Part shown: one piece after another, positions 10,118 to 19,025 of the stretch
Numbering within the stretch: the stretch's first letter is position 1
Layout of the letters: each line of letters opens with the position of its first letter
Assembly (NCBI GenBank): GCA_963662175.1
Contig: OY759217.1
Location: 19,346,562-19,410,561 of the forward strand
Source of the DNA: Aradus depressus
Lineage: Eukaryota > Arthropoda > Insecta > Hemiptera > Aradidae
Length of the DNA: 64,000 nucleotides
Reading direction: 5' to 3'
Translations under genes and position numbers: made by a program
Notes under the pieces: model-generated
What the model saw: only the letters and a program-made list of their open reading frames with translations
What the model was told of the DNA's origin: nothing
Databases searched by the model: none

Positions 10118-12472
10118 TTGAGCTCCAGAGCTCCAGCTCCAGCTCAGACCCGCTACCCACCCACCCATCCTTTTTATTTGTTGTCCCGGTCCGCCTCTCT
10201 GTATAAAACCAATATAACGTTGCTACCAACAGTTAAAGTTCCAGCTCCAGCTCCAGTTCCAGTTCCAGCACCAGCTCCAGCTCCAGCTCAGACCCGCTAC
10301 CCACCCACCCATCCTTTCTATTTCTTGTCCCGGTCCGCCTCTCTGTATAAAACCAATATAACGTTGCTACCAACAGTTAAAGTTCCAGCTCCAGCTCCAG
10401 TTCCAGCACCAGCTCCAGCCCCAGCTTCACCTCCAGCTCCACCTCAGACCCGCTACCCACCCACCCATCCTTTCTATTTGTTGTCCCGGTCCGCCTCTCT
10501 GTATAAAACCAATATAACGTTGCTACCAACAGTTAAAGTTCCAGCTCCAGCTCCAGTTCCAGCACCAGCCCCAGCTTCACCTCCAGCACCAGCTCCAGCT
10601 CCAGCCCCAGCTTCACCTCCAGCTCCAGCCCCAGCTTCACCTCCAGCTCCAGCTTCACCTCCAGCTCCAGCCCCAGCTTCACCTCTAGCTCCAGCTTCAC
10701 CTCCAGCTCAGACCCGCTACCCACCCACCCATCCTTTCTATTTGTTGTCCCGGTCCGCCTCTCTGTATAAAACCAATGTAACGTTGCTATCAACAGTTAA
10801 AGTTCCAGCTCCAGCTTCACCTCCAGCTCCAGCTCCAGCTCCAGCCCCAGCTTCACCTCCAACTTCACCTCCACCTCCAGCTCCAGCTCCAGCTCAGACC
10901 CGCTACCCACCCACCCATCCTTTTTATTTGTTGTCCCGGTCCGCCTCTCTGTATAAAACCAATATAACGTTGCTACCAACAGTTAAAGTTCCAGCTCCAG
11001 CTCCAGTTCCAGTTCCAGAACCAGGTCCAGTTCCAGCACCAGCTCCAGCTCCAGCTCAGACCCGCTACCCACCCACCCATCCTTTCTATTTCTTGTCCCG
11101 GTCCGCCTCTCTGTATAAAACCAATATAACGTTGCTACCAACAGTTAAAGTTCCAGCTCCAGCTCCAGCTCCAGTTCCAGCACCAGCTCCAGCCCCAGCT
11201 TCACCTCCAGCTCCAGCTCAGACCCGCTACCCACCCACCCATCCTTTCTATTTGTTGTCCCGGTCCGCCTCTCTGTATAAAACCAATATAACGTTGCTAC
11301 CAACAGTTAAAGTTCCAGCTCCAGCTCCAGCTCCAGCTCCAGCTCCAGCTTCACCTCCAGCTCCAGCCCCAGCTTCACCTCTAGCTCCAGCTTCACCTCC
11401 AGCTCAGACCCGCTACCCACCCACCCATCCTTTCTATTTGTTGTCCCGGTCTGCCTCTCTGTATAAAACCAATGTAACGTTGCTATCAACAGTTAAAGTT
11501 CCAGCTCCAGCTCCAGTTCCAGCACCAGCTCCAGCTCCAGCCCCAGCTTCACCTCCAGCTCCAGCTCCAGCCCCAGCTTCACCTCCAACTTCACCTCCAC
11601 CTCCAGCTCCAGCTCCAGCTCAGACCCGCTACCCACCCACCCATCCTTTCTATTTGTTGTCCCGGTCCGCCTCTCTGTATAAAACCAATATAACGTTGCT
11701 ACCAACAGTTAAAGTTCCAGCTCCAGCTCCAGCTCCAGTTCCAGCACCAGCTCCAGCTCCAGCCCCAGCTTCACTTCCAGCTTCACCTCCAGCTCCAGCC
11801 CCAGCTTCACCTCCAGCACCAGCTCCAGCTCCAGCCCCAGCTTCACCTCCAGCTCCAGTTCCAGCTCCAGCTCCAGGACCAGCACTAGCTCCAGCTCCAG
11901 CCCCAGCTTCACCTCCAGCTCCAGTTCCAGTTCCAGCCCCAGCTTCACCTCCAGCTTCACCTCCACCTCCAGCTTCAGCTCCAGCTCAGACCCGCTACCC
12001 ACCCACCCACCCTTTCTATTTGTTGTCCCGTTCCGCCTCTCTGTATAAAACCAATATAACGTTGCTACCAACAGTTAAAGTTCCTGCTCCAGCTCCAGCT
12101 CCAGTTCCAGCACCAGCCCCAGCTTCACCCCCAGCACCAGCTCCAGCTCCAGCCCCAGCTTCACCTCCAGCACCAGCTCCAGCTCCAGCCCCAGCTTCAC
12201 TTCCAGCTTCACCTCCAGCTCCAGCCCCAGCTTCACCTCCAGCTTCACCTCCAGCACCAGCTCCAGCTCCAGCCCCAGCTTCACCTCCAGCTCCAGTTCC
12301 AGCACCAGCTCCAGCTCCAGCCTCAGCTTCACCTCCAGCTCCAGCTTCAGCTCAGACCCGCTACCCACCCACCCATCCTTTCTATTTGTTGTCCCGGTCC
12401 GCCTCTCTGTATAAAACCAATATAACGTTGCTACCAACAGTTAAAATGGTTTTACTAGGAGAAGTTATGTAA
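10118..12472 (+). repeat. Compound minisatellite, 11 copies of a 96-bp unit joined by hexamer tracts
   Basis: Eleven copies of a 96-bp unit start with CAG at 10145, 10289, 10445, 10709, 10895, 11057, 11219, 11405, 11621, 11987 and 12353. Between them lie variable tracts of the hexamer CCAGCT and its variants CCAGTT, CCAGCA, CCAGCC and TCACCT. Every spacing is a multiple of six. Copies 1-4 and 5-8 share the same order of variants, showing a four-unit block duplication, and the last two spacings are both 366 bp. Confidence 0.95.
10118..12472 (+). CDS. 784-codon open frame across the minisatellite, probably not a gene
   Basis: The frame opens at ATG 10118 and closes at TAA 12470-12472. It would encode Pro-Ala-rich spacers (PAPA, PASPP, PVP) separating 11 copies of a 32-residue unit starting 'QTRYPPTHPFY' and ending 'LLPTVKV'. 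I see no signal peptide, no membrane segment and no known domain. The frame stays open simply because unit and hexamers are multiples of three and lack stops. The opposite strand is also open for 60-120 codons per unit (Glu-Leu-rich). Ends are fixed by flanking repeat R, not by a gene context. An orphan repetitive protein cannot be excluded, but a translated minisatellite is the better reading. Confidence 0.25.
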   Translation: MSSRAPAPAQTRYPPTHPFYLLSRSASLYKTNITLLPTVKVPAPAPVPVPAPAPAPAQTRYPPTHPFYFLSRSASLYKTNITLLPTVKVPAPAPVPAPAPAPASPPAPPQTRYPPTHPFYLLSRSASLYKTNITLLPTVKVPAPAPVPAPAPASPPAPAPAPAPASPPAPAPASPPAPASPPAPAPASPLAPASPPAQTRYPPTHPFYLLSRSASLYKTNVTLLSTVKVPAPASPPAPAPAPAPASPPTSPPPPAPAPAQTRYPPTHPFYLLSRSASLYKTNITLLPTVKVPAPAPVPVPEPGPVPAPAPAPAQTRYPPTHPFYFLSRSASLYKTNITLLPTVKVPAPAPAPVPAPAPAPASPPAPAQTRYPPTHPFYLLSRSASLYKTNITLLPTVKVPAPAPAPAPAPASPPAPAPASPLAPASPPAQTRYPPTHPFYLLSRSASLYKTNVTLLSTVKVPAPAPVPAPAPAPAPASPPAPAPAPASPPTSPPPPAPAPAQTRYPPTHPFYLLSRSASLYKTNITLLPTVKVPAPAPAPVPAPAPAPAPASLPASPPAPAPASPPAPAPAPAPASPPAPVPAPAPGPALAPAPAPASPPAPVPVPAPASPPASPPPPASAPAQTRYPPTHPFYLLSRSASLYKTNITLLPTVKVPAPAPAPVPAPAPASPPAPAPAPAPASPPAPAPAPAPASLPASPPAPAPASPPASPPAPAPAPAPASPPAPVPAPAPAPASASPPAPASAQTRYPPTHPFYLLSRSASLYKTNITLLPTVKMVLLGEVM

Positions 12473-12474
12473 TC

Positions 12475-12620
12475 GAGTTTTTTATTCCTAAATGTAAAAA
12501 AAAAGTGATGAATCACCAGTTATGTACTTCTCTAGCATGAAATAATCAATTATGTTTCCGCTCTCCCTCAAAAGCCAATTGACCGTTTGGGATAAAACTA
12601 ATTTAACTTACGTATAGGCT
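12475..12620 (+). repeat. Dispersed repeat R, 5' end
   Basis: Carries 'gtgatgaatcaccagttatg', 'tacttctctagcatgaa', 'gctctccctcaaaagccaat' and 'gaccgtttggga', the 5' modules of repeat R. Just before it 'agaagttatgtaatcg' is the minus-strand end of another copy. Confidence 0.75.
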
Positions 12621-12859
12621 TCTGAATACCTTAAAACACAATAATAATAATAAAAATAGTTTCCCTCTCAACAATACTAGTCATGATTACGATACCAGGA
12701 AGAAAGAAGACTTTCGAATAACTAAACATTGCTCTTCTCTTTTTGAAAAACGTATAACTCATAAAGGAATTATTTTTTTTATTGCCTTTCCCCACTTCTT
12801 GAAGTCAATAGATGTCCTTCCCCACTTCTTGAAGTCAATAGATTCAATAAAAAAAATTT
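12621..12859. repeat. Short direct duplication in otherwise unrecognised DNA
   Basis: The segment 'ccccacttcttgaagtcaat' occurs twice in tandem at about 12789 and 12819 with a 30-bp period. Nothing else is recognised here. Confidence 0.7.
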
Positions 12860-13209
12860 AAACTTCAACTAAAAATGTTTATGTTAGAGAAAACGAACCT
12901 TTACACGGAAACGGAATTTTATTCTCACTGTTCAAAAATAATAATATAATCACAATAAAGAATCGTGTTTCACATCCAAAAATATTATTTGATACGAAGC
13001 TTTCATTTTTATTTTTTGAGTTCCTCCACACCTTGTACGTTATTGTTTTATTAATTCATTTATAATTTTTTTTAAATTCATTTTTTTATTTTTTATTTAT
13101 TTATTTAGCTTTTTTTTAAATTCATTTATAATTGATTAATATATACATTTTTTTTTTAAAGTATATATTGTTATAGTTACATTGTTTTCTTTTTCTTTTC
13201 TATATTTCG

Positions 13210-13262
13210 CACGTTGGAACCTGTGAAGGGACGTAAGAACGTCCCGAAACATCGTTGGGATA
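13210..13262 (+). ncRNA. Decayed hammerhead-like motif, family 1
   Basis: The core reads CTGTGAA instead of CTGATGA, so it has lost a core base. Stem II is perfect (GGGACGT, loop AAGA, ACGTCCC) and is followed by GAAAC. A second copy at about 13870 has lost the whole left side of the core. Confidence 0.4.
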
Positions 13263-13516
13263 AAGACACTTCCGAAGAGTTTTTCGAAAAATAGATACCT
13301 TAATTTTTATTAAATTGAAAAATATGTCTACTTATTATAAATGTATCTATGTTTTATTTTTATTTTTTATACTCATATATTTATAAGTATTTATTTATTC
13401 AGTATTATTAATTTAATTTTACTTTTTTTTTATAGTTTTTTTATTACTACTAATCATATGTGTGTTAGACTCAAGTAGTTATAAATCTAATTTATAAGCT
13501 ATCTTAATGTATAAAT

Positions 13517-13762
13517 GACAGACTAAGATGGGCAGGACACTTGGCAAGAATGGGGGACCATGATGTGCCAAAGATGGCATTACTGGAGGAAATCCACGGG
13601 ACCAGACGTGTTGGGAGGCCGAAGCTGCGTTGGAGGGAAGGTGTTGCGCATGATGCGAGGATCCTACTTGGAGTCAGGAACTGGAGAGCAGCTGCACAGG
13701 ACCGAGACGACTGGCGAAAGCTGATCCAGGAGGCCTTGACTCAGAGAAGAGTTGTTGCGCCG
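13517..13762 (+). CDS. LINE ORF2 extreme C-terminus, RTE-like
   Basis: The frame is open from the insertion edge and reads 'DRLRWAGHLARMGDHDVPK', then 'RRVGRPKLRWREGVAHDA' and 'NWRAAAQDRDDWRKLIQEA'. The pattern RLRWAGH, GRPKLRW and DRxxWRxLIxxA marks the end of RTE-type reverse transcriptases. Translation runs on into the (gat)n tail. Only about 85 codons survive, so no catalytic activity is possible. This is a different subfamily from the fragment at 1120. Confidence 0.75.
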
Positions 13763-13777
13763 ATGATGATGATGATG
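13517..13777 (+). mobile_element. 5'-truncated RTE-like LINE with target-site duplication
   Basis: An insertion bounded by the 11-bp direct repeat 'aatgtataaat' at 13506-13516 and 13778-13788, with a (gat)n tail. The other family 1 copy at 48207-48225 shows the uninterrupted site. Confidence 0.9.
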
Positions 13778-13860
13778 AATGTATAAATTCTTGTACGCAC
13801 CTACTACCATGTATTGGTATGTATTGGTTTAACGGAAATAAATTTACTATTATTATATGT

Positions 13861-14301
13861 GTATTCAACCTTAGGGACGTAAGAACGTCCCGAAACATCG
13901 TTGGGATAATGACACTTCTGAAGAGTATTTTGAAAAATATTTATTTTAATTTTTATTAAATTGAAAAATGTGTCTACTTATCATAAATATCTATAATAGT
14001 TAGATTAGGTTTTATGACTCATGCCCGGGCTTTAACTACGAGGTCATATCGCCTACTATCAGAGCGCTCTTTCGTCACTCTGGTGGACATGAGTCCGACT
14101 CTACTGTGGGAGTCCTAAATTTAGCCTACCCTAAATTTTTATTCATCTAGGGCAGTAGAGTTAACGAGTACCTGACATCGTACAGGCCTGACATCGTACA
14201 TTCATAAGCTATCTTAATGTATACATTTTTTTGATGTATCCTATTACCATGTATTGGTTTAACGGAAATAAATTTATTATTATTATTATTGTTTTTCAGC
14301 C
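13861..14301 (+). repeat. Family 1 copy interrupted by a SINE
   Basis: The 3' part of a second family 1 copy ('agggacgtaagaacgtcccg' onward) stops at about 13998 and resumes at about 14196 with 'cataagctatcttaatgtata' and an (att)n tail. A SINE fragment fills the gap. Confidence 0.75.
13999..14195 (-). mobile_element. tRNA-derived SINE, truncated
   Basis: Minus-strand SINE from the tail 'ttaggttttatgactcatgc' to 'gacatcgtacaggcctgac'. The tRNA head is missing, and 'cctgacatcgtaca' is duplicated at the break. Confidence 0.8.
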
Positions 14302-14994
14302 AAAATGACCGAAGAGAGGGGTTTTTGTTCAGTAAAGCTGAGAAAGCACATTAACCTACTAGTAGATGTTCTTTTATTATATTAACTCCTAACTTGTTGG
14401 ACCTACATTGAAATTGGCACACAGAGAAGTGAGTGATTGATACTGACAAAGTGAGAAGCGACTGAAGGACGAAGGAGACGAGGCGGACACAGAGTCAGGC
14501 AACAAGCAACTCCTCTTGTCTGTGCTAATTTCCATCGTGAGTTAGCTGCTAATGAGAGTTCATTCTGTAGCACTGGAGAGGAGTCCAATTTACAGAACAA
14601 TTAGGGAGGCTTTTAAATGGCAACGAATCTCTCCTCTTAGGGCCAACCTTACACAAATATCATATCCATCAGGGACTCAGAACGGAGAAGACCAACAATT
14701 CATTTAGCATAATTTCCTTGTAAAGAACATTTCTCATTTATTCAACGCCACTCTTGTCGACCAAGCTAACATTCAAAGTTTAAATTAAATCATACAAACA
14801 GTTTATTGTTTAACAATAAGCTCATCTAGGCCAAGTCTGGAAAATTGGGTAATTTTATTTCTGTAAATACAACTTGTTTGATAGAGAGAGAATTTCTATA
14901 CTAGCTAATAATTGCCGCTGTAATAAATGTGAAAACGTTTTATATGAGGAAGGAGTGTACTTAACTAAAAGTGGTTCCACACATTGTTAGTTAC
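14302..14994. other. No gene recognised
   Basis: Short frames only. The phrase 'atccatcagggactcagaac' at about 14665 recurs in variant form at about 15150, so this is another small dispersed repeat. Confidence 0.4.
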
Positions 14995-15125
14995 TGTGAC
15001 TCATGCCCGGGCATTAACTACGAGGTCTTATCGCCTACTACCAGAGCGCTTTTATAGACATGAGGTTTGTGGACTCTAAAGTGGGAATCTTAACTTTTGC
15101 CTACCCTGGTTTATTCATATTTTTT
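14995..15125 (-). mobile_element. tRNA-derived SINE, 3' fragment
   Basis: Carries 'gtgactcatgcccgggcatt', 'gcctactaccagagcgct' and 'ttttgcctaccct', diverged and lacking the tRNA head. Confidence 0.75.
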
Positions 15126-15589
15126 TTTGTTTTCAAATATTATATTCCATCAGGGACTTAGAACGGAGTTAAAAAATGAACAAAATTCTATTATGGTAGT
15201 CCTAAATTCTGCATGATAATGTATATTATACATTAACAAAAATATTGGTAAAAAATCACGAATTCATCTCTGAAGGTAAGCCCTATAATAAGGTCAATAC
15301 ACTAATAAAGAGACATAGATAAAGTTAATTGAGAACAATGTAGAGCTGGGATGAATGAAGAAGGGGTGAGGGGATGTTTGTGGACCGCATTTCACAGCCA
15401 CAGTCAGAGGTAAGCCGATTGGATATGGCACACCAACACACAAAATAATAATACCATTAGGACAGGCACCCATCACAAATATTTGTCAGTGCCGTGTCAA
15501 CCTGGTTCTCCTCTCACAAAGGTGCCGCTTCACACCTCCCACCGCCCTCCGCTTTTGTGGCGCCTCCTCACTTGGTTATTTCAAATAGA
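15126..15589. other. No gene recognised
   Basis: A+T-rich at first, then a more balanced segment at 15290-15560 with short frames on both strands but no recognisable motif. Confidence 0.4.
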
Positions 15590-15825
15590 AAAAGGTTTGA
15601 GGCGTTGCTGAATCACCACAAATGTACTTCCCCAGCATGAATAACCAATTAAGTTGTCGCTCTCCTTCCGTAACCAAGAGACCGTTTGAACTAATTGGTT
15701 GTGTCGATACATTCATAACATCGGCAGCTATTACAGTTTTTGAGCACCCCCTTCAATCCCCCATTTCCCTTTCGGTGATTTGGCTGAAAATTAATAATTA
15801 GTTTTTATAAGGTTTTGAGGGCGCC

Positions 15826-16325
15826 GGTAGCTCAGTGGTATGCGTGCTTGCTTAGTTAGCTAAAGATCGCGGGTTCGAAACCCGGCCGTGACCTTTAGTT
15901 TATTTTATGTGGTAGGTAAAAAAATAACTTAAACGCCGTTTTTTCGGATGGGACATTAAGAGATGGTCCCGAGCCTGTACGATGTCAGGTTTTCATTAAA
16001 GACCCAGAAGAAAGTGAATAAACCTGGGTTGATAAAATATTGGACGAAAGCGCGTTCTGGTAGTAGGTTTTTTTTTTGTTTTCGGGTGTACCGGTCCTTG
16101 AAGGAGGCTCAACAATACCCGTTCCCCGCGTAGGGGGAAAAAGGGCACAAAATAATTCTCGTTTATTATACTAGCAACCTGCGGTCATTCCCAGAACCAC
16201 GCCCAACGGCCTTTTTTACCTTCCGCCAGGAGGCGACGAATCGACCGAACTCTGGGTAGTCAGCCTCACCCATCAGCTTCCGCCGCTATTTGACCGTGTA
16301 GTTAAAGCCCTGTTATGAGTCACAA
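15826..16325 (+). mobile_element. tRNA-derived SINE carrying a nested G+C-rich insert
   Basis: The head 'gcgccggtagctcagtggta' (A box) is followed by the B box 'gggttcgaaaccc' at about 15870. The body then runs to 'tggtagtagg' at 16067, is interrupted, and resumes with 'gaccgtgtagttaaagccc' at about 16289. Internal A and B boxes would promote RNA polymerase III transcription. Confidence 0.85.
16068..16288 (-). mobile_element. LINE 3'-end insertion inside the SINE
   Basis: A T-run at the left edge, read on the minus strand, is the poly(A) end of a retroposed fragment that finishes 'acacccgaaaac' plus A-run. The R1-like LINE at 29543-30704 ends almost the same way ('agcacccgaaaa'). The G+C-rich body fits an R1-type 3' untranslated region. 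No target duplication is clear. Confidence 0.55.
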
Positions 16326-16640
16326 TAACTAACGAATGAATGAAGTTTCGATTTTACATATGAAATTCCCTGTCAATACATTCATTACAACGTAAGTTAT
16401 TAAAAAGTTTGTGTTTGGCTAGTGAGATTCTGGTTAGGCACATAAAATTGCGTGTTGATACATTTTTATTATATCGAGAATAGTAGTGTTCACAGACAGA
16501 AACACATAGACATAGACATCAATGTTTTTTTTTAATTTTTGAAATCAGACGATCGGAAATTCCGGTGAAAACTAGACATCGAATTTCTAACAGATTACAT
16601 AACTTTCTCTATACTTGGTATAGCTGGGAAAGTAAAAACA

Positions 16641-17205
16641 ATATAGACGCCCTCAAGTAATATTGCTTTTCTTAATAAAGAAGGATTATTGCTACAGTAA
16701 AAGAGTTCCTGTGACTATTTTGGTCAATTTCTACATCTTTAATTGAAAATAATCTATGGGAACCTAGGGTAAACTACAAATACATAAAGAATAATTAGTC
16801 AACGATCATTATTTTCTAATAAAAAAAATTAGATGAAAGTGTTCGTCAAGTGAAAATCGGGGACTTATCCTATTTTATAATATTCAGATAATTTTTCTGT
16901 GCCAGGAAGAGAAGCTAAAAAGTTGACCCATGAAAAAGTAAAAGAAAAAAAAACGAACGATAAACTATATCGATTGAGCATAAAATGAGTTTATAGGGCC
17001 CAACTTATATAAAAATAAATAAATATGGGTTTATATTCTTCTCGAGTCGATGGGAGGGAAGTTTTATAGTTCATTTCGTAAAGATATATATTACCAGACG
17101 TAAAAAAAAAAGAAAAGATGCAGTTTTATCATTTTCATAGCGCTATAAGCAAATAGAGCACTGCAACGACGTTTTAATAACAACTGAAAATGAAATAGAT
17201 AATTA
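16641..17205. other. No feature recognised
   Basis: A+T-rich unique-looking sequence without an open frame of note. Confidence 0.4.
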
Positions 17206-17291
17206 ATATGATGATGGCTGATGTAGTGAGAAGTGATTATTTCAAATACGTTGTCAAATAAGACGTCTGGCCTCTCACAGATTTTTTATTT

Positions 17292-17340
17292 GTACTAGTT
17301 AGCCGGCTTTCGAGGTTGTCATCATCATCAGGCAGTCTAC
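17292..17340 (-). ncRNA. Hammerhead-like motif, family 3, minus copy
   Basis: On the minus strand: GTAGACTGC, CTGATGA, T, stem II GATG-ACAA-CCTC (one mismatch), GAAA, and the perfect palindrome AGCCGGCT followed by A as predicted cleavage base. Stem I is partly broken in this copy. Confidence 0.55.
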
Positions 17341-17711
17341 AAAAGAAACCATCCTTGAGCAACAAAAACAAAAAAAAAGGTAACAATCATAAAATATAAA
17401 GGCAACAAAGATTAAATAAATATAAATACATTAAATTATAAAAAGTAACAAGTTTAGTTTGAGATAACCATACCTGAATACATTTTTTTTGGAAATAACC
17501 TAATTAACATATTTTAGTAAATAAAGATTTCAATTTTTTTATAATAAAATTAAACTATAAATAAATAAAACATCTAATATAATTAATGTAATTATAGTCA
17601 ATTATATTTGCTGAGAAATGCACTGATATTAATCTGATAAGGGTGCCTAACAAATTTTACTATTTACAAAACTATAAATATGCCGAGTATACACTTTCGG
17701 CCTCGAATTAT

Positions 17712-17875
17712 GAGATTCAGCCAAAAAATCCGAACTTTCCAGTCCAAAATCCTCCGTCGAATTGTAAATGCTCCTTTGCCTTTGTCGCTAATAAATTACC
17801 ATGAAGATCTAAACATTCCAACTGTCCAGGAAGTAATCCAATCGCGATTCTTAACCTTCCACAAGAAACTCTCAT
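17712..17875 (+). pseudogene. Jockey-like LINE ORF2 C-terminal fragment
   Basis: Reads 'IRTFQSKILRRIVNAPL', then 'YHEDLNIPTVQEVIQ' and 'SRFLTFHKKLSS'. 'FQSKxLRxIxNAP' and 'DLNIPTVQExI' are conserved near the C-terminus of Jockey-type reverse transcriptases. The frame then runs into the family 3 repeat at about 17875 and ends at 17910. Only about 50 residues of LINE protein survive. Confidence 0.75.
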
Positions 17876-17912
17876 CTCTGATGATGAGGACAACCTCGAA
17901 AGTCAACTAGCA
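17876..17912 (+). ncRNA. Hammerhead-like motif, family 3, plus copy
   Basis: CTGATGA at 17878-17884, T, perfect stem II GAGG-ACAA-CCTC, GAAA. The palindrome is decayed to AGTCAACT. Confidence 0.45.
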
Positions 17913-18010
17913 AATAATAATAAAATCTGTGAAAGATCAGACTATATTTTTATTTGCAACCTGTGAAATAATCACTTCTCACTACATCAGCATCAGCCAT
18001 CATCTCATTT

Positions 18011-18489
18011 TGTTAAAACCCTTTTTTCGAGCAGGAAAACGTCCACTTATCTGAGCTGCATATTTCAGTAGACTTATTTTTCCAGAAAAAACAACAACAT
18101 ACTTTCACAAGGATAAAAAGAGGAGGCACTTAGTCTGAACATGTTGCCCTCTGAAAAAAATACATAAATAATATCTACAAGAATTCTTACGTTTACCCAT
18201 TACTTTTTCCTTTTTGTGTATTCCTTCCGAAGAGAATTCTGCTTCTCATTAAGCCGATGAACTGAAAACCATAATGATTGTACCTCTTATTATGCTTAGG
18301 GGCGTCGAGATTCTGTAGTGTAAATAAAAAACAGTATTTGGCCAACCATTCAGAAATTATTTCCTTCTTAAGGGTTTAACAGAATATAACAAACATAGTT
18401 GTTTTTGCATTTTGGACAATAAGATAACAAGAAAAAACATAGGATAAAAGAGAAAGATAAAATAAAAGAAATTATATATTTAATTTAAA
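18011..18489. other. No feature recognised
   Basis: A+T-rich sequence with no long frame and no match elsewhere in the window that I noticed. Confidence 0.4.
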
Positions 18490-18572
18490 ACAGTCGTCGG
18501 TGAATCACCCAAGAAAGAATTAATCAATGAAGTTTTCGCTTCCCCACCAAAATCAGTCGACCGTTTGCCCTA
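18490..18572 (+). repeat. Dispersed repeat R, 5' end
   Basis: 'agtcgtcggtgaatcaccc', 'gaattaatcaatgaag', 'ttttcgcttccc' and 'cagtcgaccgtttg' are the 5' modules of repeat R, cut off where family 2 begins. Confidence 0.8.
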
Positions 18573-18591
18573 ATATTATTCATAGTAAGGC

Positions 18592-19022
18592 AACCCTGCT
18601 TATTCATAGTAAGTCATTTTAATATTTACTCTTTATTATGTTCCACCTATTTGTCTATTTCCATTATTATTAATGTTTATGTTTAGTAATGTATTCATAG
18701 TTAATTTTAATTTTTATTAGTGTACGTTCATGTTTATGGTTAACAATGTATCTATATTTAATTTTAATGTTTAGTAATGTAGTCATAGTAAGTCAGTTTC
18801 AATTTTTAACTTATTATAATGTCTATTTTAACGTTCAGTAATGTTCATCAACACACTTTTGTTTATTTGTGATTCTAATCTTGATTTCCCCCCCATGTTT
18901 GTAGGCCCTGATGATGATATAAAATATATCGAAACGTTGGCGTTTGAATAGTGTTTTCTTCCATCTTTGACTGACCCTCAATATTCCTACAATTAGAATC
19001 AACAGTCGCTAATCAACATCTA
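18592..19022 (+). repeat. Hammerhead-carrying repeat family 2, copy 1
   Basis: About 430 bp shared with 40637-41033, from 'caaccctgcttattcatag' to 'agtcgctaatcaacatctac'. It contains an internal diverged repeat of 'gtttagtaatgtattcatag' words. Non-coding. A retroelement identity is inferred from the hammerhead motif. Confidence 0.8.
18904..18942 (+). ncRNA. Hammerhead-like motif, family 2
   Basis: Stem I strand GCC (18905-18907), CTGATGA (18908-18914), T, perfect stem II GATATA-AAA-TATATC (18916-18930), GAAA, palindrome ACGT (18934-18937), predicted cleavage after T18938, stem I partner GGC. Stem I is only three pairs. Confidence 0.6.
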
Positions 19023-19025
19023 CAT

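Larger units (their letters stand above)
12860..13860 (+). repeat. Hammerhead-carrying repeat family 1, full copy split by a LINE
   Basis: A plus-strand copy that matches 290-900 in reverse. It runs from 'acggaattttattctcac' through 'ctccacaccttgtacg', the block 'cgtcccgaaacatcgttggg' at about 13240, and ends in 'acggaaataaatt' and an (att)n tail. A LINE fragment is inserted at 13517-13777. Confidence 0.8.
15590..16640 (+). repeat. Dispersed repeat R, long copy split by a SINE
   Basis: 5' modules ('gctgaatcaccacaaatg', 'tacttccccagcatgaa') run to 15805. After the SINE, modules resume at about 16340 and end with 'ctatacttggtatagctggg' at 16608-16630, the terminal hairpin. Confidence 0.8.
17206..18010. 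mobile_element. Inverted pair of hammerhead family 3 repeats around a LINE fragment
   Basis: A minus-oriented family 3 unit (17206-17360) faces a plus-oriented one (about 17870-18005). The outer edges 'gatgatggctgatg' and 'catcagccatcatc' are complementary. Between them lie A+T-rich DNA and a Jockey-like fragment. An inverted arrangement of terminal repeats is seen in some Penelope-like elements, so this may be a non-autonomous member. That assignment is inference. Confidence 0.6.

Noticed and set aside
10533..12437. Glu-Leu-rich minus-strand open frames of 60-120 codons
   Set aside because: They are the reverse reading of the CCAGCT hexamer tracts; each ends in the 96-bp unit and they have no independent support.
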